A DNA stretch of 29,262 nt from Ectocarpus siliculosus (Eukaryota; Sar; Phaeophyceae; Ectocarpales; Ectocarpaceae), in contig FN649748.1 in assembly GCA_000310025.1 (NCBI GenBank), forward strand, positions 2,064,441-2,093,702, given 5' to 3'. Shown here piece after piece: positions 8,389-18,172 of the stretch (positions are counted from its first letter, which is position 1; each line of letters begins with the position of its first letter). The translations under genes were made by a program, and so were the position numbers. A model generated the notes under the pieces. The model saw only the letters and a program-made list of their open reading frames with translations, ran no database searches and was not told the DNA's origin.

Positions 8389-11300
8389 CGATGCAATGCC
8401 CCGCCGCCCGAGCGCAGCTCTCGTTTGCTGCCCCCCAACGACCACGTTTCGACGTCGTCTCAACATAACGCGGTTTATGAAGTTAGCCCTTCTACACACC
8501 AGCGTCTTCGGATGACCTCAACCCCTCCGTCGACTGAACGATTCGCGTCGTTTTCACAATACGCTGCGAATGTTCCATCGGATCATGACACCGCTGTTTG
8601 GGCCGTGTCTTCCGGGTGCCCTCAGCCATCCTCTTCCTCTTCTTTGCTTCCTGAGCAAGGTCCGGATTTGGTTGATGGTGTTGTTACCATCGATGATGAC
8701 TCTTTCACCACCCAAATCCTCACTCACAGTGGTTCAGCTTCTGTTCAGTTTGGATGTGTTGCTCTTTTAGACACGGGTTCCCCGCAGTCTTTTATTAGTG
8801 CATCTGCGTGGGAATCCATGAAAGCCGCTTCGGCCGCTTCGTCGTTGTCTGAGAAACAAACCCAACCTCGCTGTTGGGGAGGTTTCGGCGAATCTGCTCC
8901 ACTTCAAACTTCGACTATTGTCCGTTTGAGCGTGCAGTTTCTTCGCAAGCGCCTTCCTACTTCCTCTCTCGCTGTTTGGGCGTACGTTGTTCCCGATGGT
9001 GTTATGCATCATGACGTGCTCCTTGGGAGAGACAGTTGGATGCGGTTTAGCGACCGCTCTTACCGCACTTTGCGTGCCAAACGCCCTGGTGACCGTGTTT
9101 TTGGTGAGTTTACCCTGGCTCAGCATAGCAGTTGCGGTGCCACCGCATTTGCTCACGATTTGTCTTCCACAGATGGTAACTACCAGCTTCGCTATGCTGG
9201 AAAACATTCCGTCCAACTTCACCCTGAACATAGCCTTGTTCCGGTTAATTTGGTACGCAGCGATGGCTCTCCAGCCCTCGTGGGTAACTATCTCGTGGAT
9301 ATGCTTCCACAATGTGCTATGTTTTCTTCCGAGGAACACTTTGTGCAAAATGGTTGCCAACGACTCCCGCTCGCGGGTATCTCTTCACTCGAACCAGGCG
9401 ACGTTCTGGGTACAGCTTCGGCTCCCCTTCTTCGCGTGCCTCTCAGTGCTGTGTCTCGCCACAGTTTAAGCGATGGTCTTCAATCTGCGGCTCAAGATCC
9501 CACCACTGCTTCGGGCAGCTGGGTTCCGGGTCCTGTTTCGACAGATGGCATTGATTCGTCTGCCACGCATCGCATTGATGACCCCTTCGTGTATAATTTG
9601 CATGAGCGACCCACGCCGTCGCAAAGCGGCAAAGAGGACCCTGGTTCTGCCAGTGCTTCTCTTTCGTCGCCTCCGCCTGCTCTTCTCGAGCGGTTGACGT
9701 CTGAACAACGTCAGAGTTTTTCCCACGTATGGGATAAGCTCCCCTGCCATCTCCGGGAGATTTCTTTTGATCTCCATGGTCCGGGTTGGACTCCGGATGT
9801 CATCACTCAGCTTGGTAACGTCCTGTGCGACTATCATGATGTCTTCTCGAGTTCCCCCACCGACTTTGGATCTTGTTCGCTTTTTCCTTTCAAGCTTACA
9901 GTTCCTCCGGGCAGTGCACCCGTCACGTCTCGTCCATACCGCGTTAACCCCCCGGTGGCGAAACAAGTTGACGCGATCCTTGATCAATATCTTGCGGCTG
10001 GTCTGATCCAACATTCGACCTCGCCCTACTCGAGTCCTTTGGTAGTCATACCGAAGAAATCTGGTGGTGTTCGCATCACTGTCAACTATCGCAAGCTCAA
10101 CAAGCTTTGTGCTTTGAGCCAGCTTCCGATTCCTCGAGTTGATGATACTTTGGACAAGTTGTTGAAAGGGCGAATTTATTCCCTTTTCGACATGAAGTCT
10201 TCATTCCACCAAATCACGGTTCACCGTGATACAATCCCTTTGACGGCATTCGTGACGTCTTCCGGGCTTTTTGAGTGGTTGAAGATGCCTCAGGGCAGTT
10301 CTGCTGCCCCTGGGTGGTTTTGCAAGGTGGTCAACGAAGTCATCAAAAATCTCCACGGTGTTGCATCGTACTTGGATGATTTGATCGTTTTCGACGACAA
10401 CCCTGCTTCTCATGTTGATACCATGCGCGCTCTGTTTGAACGCTTGCGCACACACAACTTGAAACTCACCCCACCGAAGGCCACCATTGGCGCTACCGAA
10501 GCGGATTTCCTCGGCCACACCATCTCCCCTGACGGTGTTCGGCCTAACGGGGCCAAGGTTGCGGCCCTCACCCAAATGCCCATGCCAAAGGATGTTAAAC
10601 AACTTCGCTCTCTTCTCGGCGGCCTCAGCTACTACCGCAAGTTCCTTCCCAACATGGCTACGCGAATTCGACCTCTGACCACTCTTCTCAAGAAGCAGGC
10701 GACGTTTGCCTTCACCCCTGCCATGGAGCAAGCAGTTCGCGTCCTGCTGTCTGAGTTGGCCAACCCTCCTGTCTTGGTTTATCCAGACTGGGATGCCGTT
10801 ACGGACGGCTCGCGACCTTTTCGCCTCTACTGTGATGCTAGTCGCGATGGGTTCGGCGGGACTCTCGAACAAGAACAGCCGGATGGCTCCATCCGGCCCA
10901 TCGTTTTCATCAGCCGAGCTACTTTGGACTCCGAACGTCATTGGACTCCCCTCGACCTCGAGGCGGGTAGCATCGTATGGTGCATCAAACGACTTCGCGG
11001 TTATTTGTGGGGCACGAAATTTCGCATTTTTACCGACCACAAATCTCTTGAGCATTTTGCCAAGGTGGGGGAGAACAATGCCCGCGTTCAGCGTTGGCTT
11101 GAATTTCTTACCGCCTACAATTACACTCTCGAGTACCGCAAGGGTTCAGCAAATGGCAACGCTGATTTCCTCTCTCGCCTTCCGATCGATGCGGCGGAAT
11201 GTGACCGATCTGGTCGCAGTCGCTTGACACCGGATGACGATGAGGAGAGCGTATTCTTCATCCGTTCTTGTGGCCTTACGCCTTCTGGCCATCGCGCCGT

Positions 11301-14300
11301 GGGTGTTGGCTTGGGTGGGCTCGTCCCAACTTCCCCGACTTCGGTCTTGGGTGGGCTGGCCCCCTCTACAGATGATTTTGTCGACTTCCGTCGGCATGGT
11401 CCACGTCTCTCGCCGTCAGGCCTTTCGTCTCCGTCTGGCATCTGGAACATCGCACCCTGGCCGTCCATCAACTCCCGCGGGTTGTCTCCTTCGCTACGAC
11501 GCCTGGGTGACAGGACCCTCGATTGGTCTGGCTCCTTACGTTCTTCGGTGGAGGACATTTTGGCTCTCGAGCCCGAGTCTTCGCCGGCCTTCTCGCCGAC
11601 TGCAGCATCACGACGGACTCTCGACCCTACTCAACTGATTTCCACGCGAACTCGCCGTCGCACGGCGGTTGTGGCAGGCACGCCCCTCCCGCCCGTGGAT
11701 TATGGTTTCTCCGAGGACCCGCCTGCTCCTACTCGGATTTCCGCTTCGCCCCGATCGTTTCGACGTTCCCCGCCTGCACAATCAGCATCGACGGCGCCCC
11801 CCGTTTTGACCAGGTTGGTTTCGACTCCTGGTGCTGACCCTTCGATCTCGGACCTTCCTACGCCTCTGGCTCGTGGAAGGGATCTTGCGTCTTCGACGCA
11901 TCCTGCAACTTCGGTTGCTCCTGCCCAGCAGTCTTCTGCTGCTCCCGATTCTTCGGAATCTTCGACGCGTTTGGTTTCGACCACTTGTACGCCTTCGTCT
12001 TCGGTTTCCGCTGCTACTCTGCCTTCGGGTGGATTGCAGCCGGAGCCTCAGGAATCGGCCCCCTCTTCTATCGAGGCGGCTTTACATTCCTCGGCAGATT
12101 TAGCCTTCCGGGCGTCTGTCGAACGTTTCTCGCATGCTGATTGGGCTCGCGAGCAACGTAACGAACCTGTTTGTGATACAGCTATTCGTTTCATCCTTCT
12201 GGGTCGGCCTTCGGCTCTCCCTCCGGATTTCCTGGATCATCTTCCGTCCGCTCGTCGACCTCCTCTGTCGGAGATTCGTGACCTGTCTAACAAAGGCCGG
12301 TTACATGTTGGCAATGATGGTTTGGTCTTGCTTGTTCGCAAGCAAACAGCGCCCCCGTCGTCTACGACCACACGTCCTGGCGGGCGTGCTGCTCGCCTTC
12401 TCAACGACGAACCCATTCGGATTTATGTTCCCATGCTCATGCGTCCGTGGATCATGCAAGCCTGTCACGCTGATGCATCCTGCCACCTCGGTGCCGCTCG
12501 CACGCTTAGCATGCTGGAACGTTTTTATTGGTGGGTTGGCATGAGTGTTTGCACGAAGTGGTGGGTACGGCATTGTTTGCGATGCCAAGCTCGCAAGTCA
12601 TCTCGTCAAACGCCTCGATGGCCTACTTTGTGCCTTCCGCTGCCTTCGGGCCCTGGTGTATCGGTGAGCGTCGATTATTTCGGTCCCCTCCCGTTGACAC
12701 CGCGCGGAAACACATATATTCTGCTTTTCACTGACCGTTTCAGCCGCCGTGCTGACATGTACGCGGTTACGGCTGCAGAATTCACCGCCGAAGGCACCGC
12801 TGACGTACTTGTCAATCGGTATATCCCTTTATGGGGTTGCCCTTTGAGTCTCTTGTCTGATAATGGCTCTCAGTTTTGTTCTAAACTGTCGCAGGCTGTA
12901 TACGCCCGTCTGGCTATACGCAAAGTGGCTACCAGCTCTTACCATCCCAACGGCAATGGGGGTGTGGAGCGCGTAAATCACACTATGGCTCAGATGTTGG
13001 CTATGGTCGTCAATGAGAGACAAGATGATTGGGACATTCATCTGCCGCACGTTGAGTTTGCCTACAACAATTCGGTTAGTGCCGCTGCTGGTTTGGCGCC
13101 CAACGAGGTGCATATGAACCGACTGCCACGCATGCCGATGACGGTTTTTGAGCATCCATATGCTCGAGGCCACCAAAGCTTGCATCGCGATCAACTTGAG
13201 TATTGCGATCTTGCTGCTGATCGCCAACGTCGTTCTTACGATTTAGTTCGCGAACAGCACAACCTGTCCGTTTCGAGGATTGAGCGGCGTAACTCCGCTC
13301 TATCGGATGCGTTGCGCAAGGTCCCCTCATACACCGTCGGTGGATGGGTTTGGGTGTACAACACCGAATCTACCATTCGCCAAGGTGTTCGTTCAGGCAC
13401 GGATGACAAGGTCCTCAAGGCTAAGTTGTCTTTCCTGTGGACTGGTCCGTTCAAGATCTTGGCCGTGGGTCCGTGTCCTGACGCTCCCGACGGTTGTCCT
13501 CTGGCTTCCAAGTTACTGTATTTGGATCTTCCATCGGATCTGCCGGGTCCGGACTCGAAAAACCGTGTGTCAGTTGCGCGTTGCAAGCCTTGCGCTAATC
13601 CGCATGACACTGAAGACTTGCCTCGGTTCCTGCCTGCCGGCCTTACACCGTATGTGCTAAACTCCTATGCGAATAAATCTCCTCCCTACCATGTTACGGA
13701 AGACGACGTGTCGACTCCGGTCGAACGTCTCGAGGTTGACCGCATTAGTGGCCATCAGTCTGTTCGTGGCCGTGGTGGCACCATCGCTGTTTTATACCAA
13801 ACGCATTGGAAAGGTCTTCTTCGTCCTTCTTGGGAACGTGAGATGGACCTCCAGCATTCCAAGCCCCACATTCTCCGGTACTGGACGGGTTCGCCTGATC
13901 AACATCGCCAAACGAATCGTCGCTATCGGGCTATGCGTATTGGTGCGGCCATCCGCGAGATGGCGCGCGCTAAAGGGGAGCGAGCTTTGCCTTCGGGTTA
14001 TTCGCTCGTCTCTCGTTCAACTTGGGACCGTCGCTTCGCCAATACTCCGCTACCTGCAGGCGCCTTCTTCTGGTACAAAGCTCGCGATGGATTCTGGTGG
14101 TTGGGCAAGATTACTGGACCGCCTCTACCGTCCGACTTCTACGTCGTCCGCTTCTTGGACGATCCTGGCCCTGTCAAGCTCGCCCTTCCTGATGTTCGCT
14201 ACTCCACCGCTGAAACCGCCGTCTCCGGATCCTGGTGCCTCCAAGTTCACAGCGGCAGTGCCCTTTTTAAGGGGATCCTTCGCAACGTCGACATGTCGCG

Positions 14301-14352
14301 TGGTGACCCCGGGGCTGATTCGTTGCCTAATAACGTGGCGCGCCCCCATTAA
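8275..14352 (+). CDS. pol: Pol polyprotein: protease, RT, RNase H, integrase, chromodomain
   Basis: This is the same frame as the upstream NADAR part, open from the TAA at 8272 to the TAA at 14350. The first 38 codons finish the NADAR domain. The aspartic protease has LLDTGS with DTG at 8770. Reverse transcriptase shows FDMKSSFHQ (Asp codon at 10189), MPQG and YLDD (10369-10380). RNase H has Asp 10834, Glu 10960, Asp 11035 and NADFLSR with Asp 11164. A Ser/Thr/Pro linker spans about 11210-12100. Integrase has the HHCC zinc site (12466, 12484, 12574, 12583) and D,D35E (12673, 12859, 12967). A chromodomain (13720-13890) and a Tudor/agenet-like segment (about 14030-14240) follow. All catalytic residues are intact. 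No ATG near the 5' end fits a separate start, so translation must come through the upstream breaks. Confidence 0.93.
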   Translation, partial: DRIWGIGLQADDPDALSTSRWRGLNLLGNALQRVRSLLRCNAPPPERSSRLLPPNDHVSTSSQHNAVYEVSPSTHQRLRMTSTPPSTERFASFSQYAANVPSDHDTAVWAVSSGCPQPSSSSSLLPEQGPDLVDGVVTIDDDSFTTQILTHSGSASVQFGCVALLDTGSPQSFISASAWESMKAASAASSLSEKQTQPRCWGGFGESAPLQTSTIVRLSVQFLRKRLPTSSLAVWAYVVPDGVMHHDVLLGRDSWMRFSDRSYRTLRAKRPGDRVFGEFTLAQHSSCGATAFAHDLSSTDGNYQLRYAGKHSVQLHPEHSLVPVNLVRSDGSPALVGNYLVDMLPQCAMFSSEEHFVQNGCQRLPLAGISSLEPGDVLGTASAPLLRVPLSAVSRHSLSDGLQSAAQDPTTASGSWVPGPVSTDGIDSSATHRIDDPFVYNLHERPTPSQSGKEDPGSASASLSSPPPALLERLTSEQRQSFSHVWDKLPCHLREISFDLHGPGWTPDVITQLGNVLCDYHDVFSSSPTDFGSCSLFPFKLTVPPGSAPVTSRPYRVNPPVAKQVDAILDQYLAAGLIQHSTSPYSSPLVVIPKKSGGVRITVNYRKLNKLCALSQLPIPRVDDTLDKLLKGRIYSLFDMKSSFHQITVHRDTIPLTAFVTSSGLFEWLKMPQGSSAAPGWFCKVVNEVIKNLHGVASYLDDLIVFDDNPASHVDTMRALFERLRTHNLKLTPPKATIGATEADFLGHTISPDGVRPNGAKVAALTQMPMPKDVKQLRSLLGGLSYYRKFLPNMATRIRPLTTLLKKQATFAFTPAMEQAVRVLLSELANPPVLVYPDWDAVTDGSRPFRLYCDASRDGFGGTLEQEQPDGSIRPIVFISRATLDSERHWTPLDLEAGSIVWCIKRLRGYLWGTKFRIFTDHKSLEHFAKVGENNARVQRWLEFLTAYNYTLEYRKGSANGNADFLSRLPIDAAECDRSGRSRLTPDDDEESVFFIRSCGLTPSGHRAVGVGLGGLVPTSPTSVLGGLAPSTDDFVDFRRHGPRLSPSGLSSPSGIWNIAPWPSINSRGLSPSLRRLGDRTLDWSGSLRSSVEDILALEPESSPAFSPTAASRRTLDPTQLISTRTRRRTAVVAGTPLPPVDYGFSEDPPAPTRISASPRSFRRSPPAQSASTAPPVLTRLVSTPGADPSISDLPTPLARGRDLASSTHPATSVAPAQQSSAAPDSSESSTRLVSTTCTPSSSVSAATLPSGGLQPEPQESAPSSIEAALHSSADLAFRASVERFSHADWAREQRNEPVCDTAIRFILLGRPSALPPDFLDHLPSARRPPLSEIRDLSNKGRLHVGNDGLVLLVRKQTAPPSSTTTRPGGRAARLLNDEPIRIYVPMLMRPWIMQACHADASCHLGAARTLSMLERFYWWVGMSVCTKWWVRHCLRCQARKSSRQTPRWPTLCLPLPSGPGVSVSVDYFGPLPLTPRGNTYILLFTDRFSRRADMYAVTAAEFTAEGTADVLVNRYIPLWGCPLSLLSDNGSQFCSKLSQAVYARLAIRKVATSSYHPNGNGGVERVNHTMAQMLAMVVNERQDDWDIHLPHVEFAYNNSVSAAAGLAPNEVHMNRLPRMPMTVFEHPYARGHQSLHRDQLEYCDLAADRQRRSYDLVREQHNLSVSRIERRNSALSDALRKVPSYTVGGWVWVYNTESTIRQGVRSGTDDKVLKAKLSFLWTGPFKILAVGPCPDAPDGCPLASKLLYLDLPSDLPGPDSKNRVSVARCKPCANPHDTEDLPRFLPAGLTPYVLNSYANKSPPYHVTEDDVSTPVERLEVDRISGHQSVRGRGGTIAVLYQTHWKGLLRPSWEREMDLQHSKPHILRYWTGSPDQHRQTNRRYRAMRIGAAIREMARAKGERALPSGYSLVSRSTWDRRFANTPLPAGAFFWYKARDGFWWLGKITGPPLPSDFYVVRFLDDPGPVKLALPDVRYSTAETAVSGSWCLQVHSGSALFKGILRNVDMSRGDPGADSLPNNVARPH
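13720..13890 (+). other. Chromodomain
   Basis: VERLEVDRI, then a Gly/Arg-rich loop, LYQTHWKG, and SWEREMDL followed by a helix ending ILRYW. This is the chromodomain pattern (hydrophobic strand, VxWKG, WE). In chromoviruses it directs integration towards methylated-histone chromatin. The aromatic cage is only partly visible. Confidence 0.75.
14030..14240 (+). other. Tudor/agenet-like C-terminal domain
   Basis: About 70 residues near the polyprotein end: AGAFFWYKARDGFWWLGKI, then YVVRFLDDPG and LALPDVRY. The aromatic-rich first strands and the VRFLDD strand resemble Tudor/agenet barrels that read histone marks. This is a pattern-level call. An integrase C-terminal accessory fold is the alternative. 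Confidence 0.45.
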
Positions 14353-14764
14353 GACGACGTGCTAGTTGTCTTGGCTTTCTGTTGTTTTCAACGTTGTTTG
14401 GGTTGTTTTTTAGCCTTGGTTGGTTTTCGCTTTCTCCTCGCTTTATTTTGTGCCTTTAGCGTTTGGTGTAGGTGTTTCGCGCCCATTGTTGCCCCTTCTA
14501 CACTGCCGTGGCGACTGCGTGAATGGCGTATCTGATCGTTTTCTTACGATACCGGTCTTGTTGTGGTTCCTACAGTGATCCTTTCTTTTTTGTCGTTTTG
14601 ACGACCTTTGTTTTTCTTTTCTGTTTTTCTTCCTTCTTTGTGTTTTCCTTTCTTTGGTTCCGACCTTCTTCCGGTCGTCGTAGGCTTTTCTTAGCCCCGT
14701 CAGTTCCTTCCTGTTTGTGTCTTTTTGTCGTTTTAGAAGTCAAACGATGGTCTTGCGACTCATC
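14353..14764 (+). other. T-rich 3' untranslated region of the retrotransposon
   Basis: About 410 bases after the pol stop with long T-rich and CT-rich stretches and no coding signature. A short plus frame (14523-14831) here is Phe-rich only because of the T content. Confidence 0.6.
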
Positions 14765-14789
14765 GAGTGAGAGGTGTGGGAGGGTGAAT
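14765..14789 (+). promoter_or_regulatory. Candidate polypurine tract
   Basis: A run dominated by A and G (GAGTGAGAGGTGTGGGAGGG) abruptly follows the T-rich UTR, just before TGTGCTG at 14790. A polypurine tract primes plus-strand DNA synthesis and sits directly 5' of the 3' LTR. Two T interruptions make it imperfect. Confidence 0.45.
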
Positions 14790-15171
14790 TGTGCTGTTTT
14801 GGAGCTCCACATCCTCGATACTTTCATTTAGAGACTCGACAATTGCTTGTCAAGACTCCGAGGTTTTACAGTATCTGCGTATGAGAACCTCCAGGGTGGG
14901 CTAGTGTTATAGGATTCAGATGTGTAGACGGAACATAGAAGAGCTTGGTTCCTTCTAGAAGGCGCGGAGAGATGTAACTATCCGCGGAAGGATAAAAAGC
15001 AGGGGACAGGATCTAGTAGCCCCTGCTTGTGCAGAGGATCCTGTGCCCCTTGGTGTCATTCCTACCGATACCCAAGGCAACAGCTACTGCTGCTGCTGTT
15101 CTACAAGAGTAACAACAAGTGAGTTCTTCTTCACGGGTCAACCAGACTTCATCACGCGTGCATACCACTAC
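14790..15171 (+). other. Candidate 3' LTR (unproven)
   Basis: The stretch begins TGTG after the purine tract and contains a TATA-like GGATAAAAAG near 14990. A CA end is possible at about 15171. No matching copy was found upstream of gag, so the direct-repeat proof of an LTR is missing. The end point is a guess. Confidence 0.25.
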
Positions 15172-15252
15172 AGTGCCCGATGCTAGAGTAGTAGAGTAGA
15201 GAGGTTTATTTATTCCGTTAGTACTTCTAGTCGGCAAGACTGGGGTTTTTCC

Positions 15253-15271
15253 ATTTGTCAGCCGGTTCACA
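15253..15271 (+). repeat. Dispersed A-box-like repeat, partial copy
   Basis: TTTGTCAGCCGGTTCACA, preceded by a TTTTTCCAT tract like that of the other copies. The A-box-like half is missing. Confidence 0.4.
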
Positions 15272-15514
15272 GTACTATAATAGGTACGTCATGCAGCCGA
15301 AGTCGAAAAGATTAGCTAGTTTTCGGTCTTACCCAGGTGTACTTCACGTGTACAAAAAAAATCGAGAGATCATGCTTTTTTGTGTTTCCGTACTATTAGT
15401 TTGAAATGTATGACGACACGACCGCAATCCTGTGAGTACATATATATATAACATGATAAGATGATATCAACAAGGACACACACGTGCTCGAGTTTTTACC
15501 CCAATAAATGTGAC

Positions 15515-15558
15515 GTTTTCACTTTGGTCAGCCGGCTATGCAGCGGTCCGATGCTAAC
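15515..15558 (+). repeat. Dispersed A-box-like repeat copy
   Basis: TTTTCACTTTGGTCAGCCGG, then CTATGCAGCGGTCCGATGCTAA. It shares the left arm (TTTTCA..TTGGTCAGCCGGCTA) and the GCGGTC..GCTAA core with copies at 20726 and 20940. Confidence 0.6.
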
Positions 15559-16507
15559 ATTAACGACGTAAATTACTCAATTACTTCGAAGTACTATTGT
15601 TATGTATCGGAAGTAGGACACCAGAACATGCACACACACACGTCATCGCGTTTTTGTTTGATTTTTATTTTTCTTAATACATGGTATGACACAACGAATC
15701 CATCTCTATCATAGAGTCTGAGACAGACTGGCAATGAATTCATAGCGTCAGAAAGTACCTGTGTCTACAGTTTCCCAGACAGCACATAGGGACATCTCCC
15801 CTGCGGGTAACAGGCTCAACAAGACAGTTTGGTAGCTGTCTTGTGTGTCTCATATATGCTATGTTGGGAAGGTGCAGAAGAAATGTATTAGGTACTGGTC
15901 GGGCGTTTTGTGTGTGGCACCCTTTTAGTCGTAGGGAAAGCTTTTTTTGTTGTGGTCGCGTTTTTTAGTTTTTTATCCGCAAAGATTAAGATTTCACCAT
16001 TTACTTGTACACAGAAAACCTGTCCTCGTCGTGCACCAATCACAGGAACGCACACCTGCTCTGGACCTGCTTGCTCTTGCCCCTCTTTCTTTGCCTATAG
16101 GTTCTTTCCCCTCGTGGAAGATCTTGCTCCTTCTTGCCCTTTCGTGCTCAGGTCGATCGGTGGCGGTTCTCCCAAAAAGGAGCCAGTAGCCGAGCGAGCT
16201 TCATCCCTCAACAGTTCACCCGGTCTCTCCGCTCGGGAGTGATGAGCGAACAATGGTGGGAAGAGATGAGAGTGACACGGGCGCACCCTCTCCAGGATCC
16301 CGCCGGTCTCTCTCTTCGCGCCTCCAAGGGGATTCGAAACGGTAGCGCAAAGCCGGTAGCATAAGAAGGTACGCCGCTTCGGCGAGCGTACGGCATCTAC
16401 ACATGTAGAGTCTGGTGTCCTGGAGTACGGCGTTTTATTTCCACCCACCATCTGGCTGACGAGACAAGTCCTGTGGTCTCGTTCCCTCCGATGTCGTGAC
16501 CGTCGCG

Positions 16508-16641
16508 ATGATCGGGCAGGTGTGGGTGATCTTCGGGCAGGTCGTAGGGGCCCTATGGACGCTGTCGATTTTCACTTCCATGCCGCCTATCGCATCTATC
16601 TTTGGGCCCCTCATCTCCGGAGATTTCACAACCATGAGTCC
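16508..16641 (+). CDS. Possible exon of a membrane protein
   Basis: An ATG-initiated frame with GC-rich third positions codes a strongly hydrophobic segment: MIGQVWVIFGQVVGALW, then LSIF, and IASIFGPLISGDF. It ends at a good donor (GTGAGT at 16642). A TGA at 16457 closes the frame upstream, so this would be a first exon or one whose acceptor lies after 16459. The next exon was not found and the family is not recognised. The opposite strand is also open here, which lowers confidence. Confidence 0.35.
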
Positions 16642-17992
16642 GTGAGTCCATCCGTGTGGTGTGTTGTGGTTGTGGACTGCTGCTGTTGGAGCGGAGGGGG
16701 CGCACCACCGTGATCCTACTGCTGAACAGCGCTATTGTTTCCAATATGTGTGGTATGCCTGTTATTATCCAACGCCCTTCGGCGAGTTCCGCAAATTGAC
16801 ATGCTCCGGACGCGGACCTTCGTTGCCTGTTCAACCGTTTCAATTTTTGTGTGCAAAGTGTGCAACTTACAATCTGCCCCTGCCTCCTCGTCCATGCGAG
16901 CTGTACCGTGTGGAAGCATCCTGAGGACGACCGTGAGCCAGGCCCAGCGCTGCGGGGGCTGATCACCGTTGCTGCAGAGTTTGTCATATGTATGCATACT
17001 ACGGAGAACAAGGTTCGAATCTTCGTGCAGTCTCGGCGTGGATCCACATCCATCCGTAGCGAACGAACGAACACGCCGTCGGTTCTAGACTAGACTACAC
17101 ATGTATCACGTACAAAACAGAGCAGCAGTAGATTCAATGGTGAGACATGCTTCCCCCCCCAAAACACAAAACAATGTTTCAGGCCTCGTTTAGAGTTGGG
17201 GCAACCGTTGTGGCATCGAGAGGGAATTGTTCCCTGCCTGTTCACTACAAGCAGTAGTCTCCATATCGAACTCCAATAACTTGTCTCACTCATGCCGCAG
17301 CCGATGTGTGGACTTGACGTTGCTGTCGCCTCACTTTGTGACGACACAGCAACTCCACGGACGGGCTTGAGAGTGAAAGTGCCTGTGGGCGGAGGCCGCC
17401 CCCCCTACCCGCCGAAGCAGCACCAGGAAGCGGCCGTCTCTGACACGTGCGCCGCTGTTTGGACTGCGTCGTGTGAAGTGGGAGTTGCCCCGGCCTCGAA
17501 GCTACGAAGCTCTCTCAACCACGGGCCAGAGTCCGAGCACGAAAAACGTTGTCTACAGTAGACTACATGTTGCATATGAATCTCTGGAGGGGCAGATGGC
17601 CCGCCTGTGTGCGGCAGGTAAACCTCACCGGTCACCCCGAGACACGCCGGTTTGGAGCGGCGTGCAGGTCGACAATAATAGTGCAAGTAGGTGGTCTGGA
17701 GACTGTGAAGTGGACGGACGGACATGATTTTGAGATACATGCATGCTTGCATGTATTCAATCTTACTTAGCTGCACCCCGATTCAAGAAAAAAAGCTTGA
17801 GTGGCATCACCCCGGACGCGGGTGTTTCAACTAAACGGTTGCCTCTACCTGTGGCTCAAAAGTGTCCTGCTCCTCCAGAAAGCGTTGTGAGGTACTGAAA
17901 CAATGCTGCTTCACATGTTTTCGTGTGCGGCGGTTGGGGAATGGATTGGAATTGTGTCGTGCACATTCGAATCAGTTTGCTCTATTTAGAGG
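16642..17992. other. Stretch without an assignable gene
   Basis: Several short overlapping frames on both strands, none with a domain. A plus frame at 16851-17093 is open for 80 codons but has no start or splice evidence tying it to the exon at 16508. Confidence 0.5.
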
Positions 17993-18172
17993 TCAGGTGT
18001 GTCTCACTCGTTGACTGAACAAGGTTTTTCTCTCGACGAACCGTTCATGACAACCACCGGCAGAAACAAGAGGCTGCCGTCGGCGTGAGGCCACATAATA
18101 CACAGAACCCAGGAACTCGGCCCCGAAGTTCACGAAGAGTTGGCACACCCGCTGGCAATCATCATTGCCTGG
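17993..18172 (-). CDS. Tentative VDAC terminal exon
   Basis: From an acceptor GTGCTAG this phase-0 frame codes PGNDDCQRVCQLFVNFGAEF and then a 39-residue basic tail to a TGA. LFVNFGAEF suits the final barrel strand of a VDAC and the phase fits exon 6. Against it are the long tail, a weak pyrimidine tract and a 1.9-kb intron. No better last exon was seen. Confidence 0.3.
   Translation of the reverse strand, partial: PGNDDCQRVCQLFVNFGAEFLGSVYYVASRRRQPLVSAGGCHERFVERKTLFSQRVRHT

Larger units (their letters stand above)
2852..14789 (+). mobile_element. Ty3/gypsy chromovirus (LTR retrotransposon), coding region and 3' UTR
   Basis: The element encodes, in order, gag with a zinc knuckle, a NADAR domain, aspartic protease, reverse transcriptase, RNase H, integrase and a chromodomain. 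The order RT-RNase H-IN and the C-terminal chromodomain define the chromovirus branch of Ty3/gypsy. It is large for the group because of disordered Ser/Ala/Pro linkers and the extra NADAR and Tudor-like domains. The frame is broken by two in-frame stops and one -1 shift, so this copy is probably no longer autonomous, although the long open stretches show it is young. The limits given are the first gag codon and the purine tract. LTRs were not demonstrated. Confidence 0.92.
15172..16507. other. Intergenic stretch with repeat fragments
   Basis: No convincing gene. It carries two copies of the dispersed A-box-like repeat (15253-15271 partial, 15515-15558), a TA microsatellite (about 15440), and an 8-bp perfect hairpin CAAGACAG/CTGTCTTG at 15820-15843. 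Confidence 0.55.

Noticed and set aside
15820-15843. 8-bp hairpin as a transcription terminator
   Set aside because: Eukaryotic context and no gene ending nearby; likely a chance palindrome.
17012-17021. B-box-like GGTTCGAATC, possible tRNA gene
   Set aside because: No A box at the proper distance and no cloverleaf could be drawn around it.
17480-17510. Match of about 14 bases to VDAC exon 6 (reads SFEAG on the minus strand)
   Set aside because: Too short, with no similarity on either side; expected by chance in a window this size.
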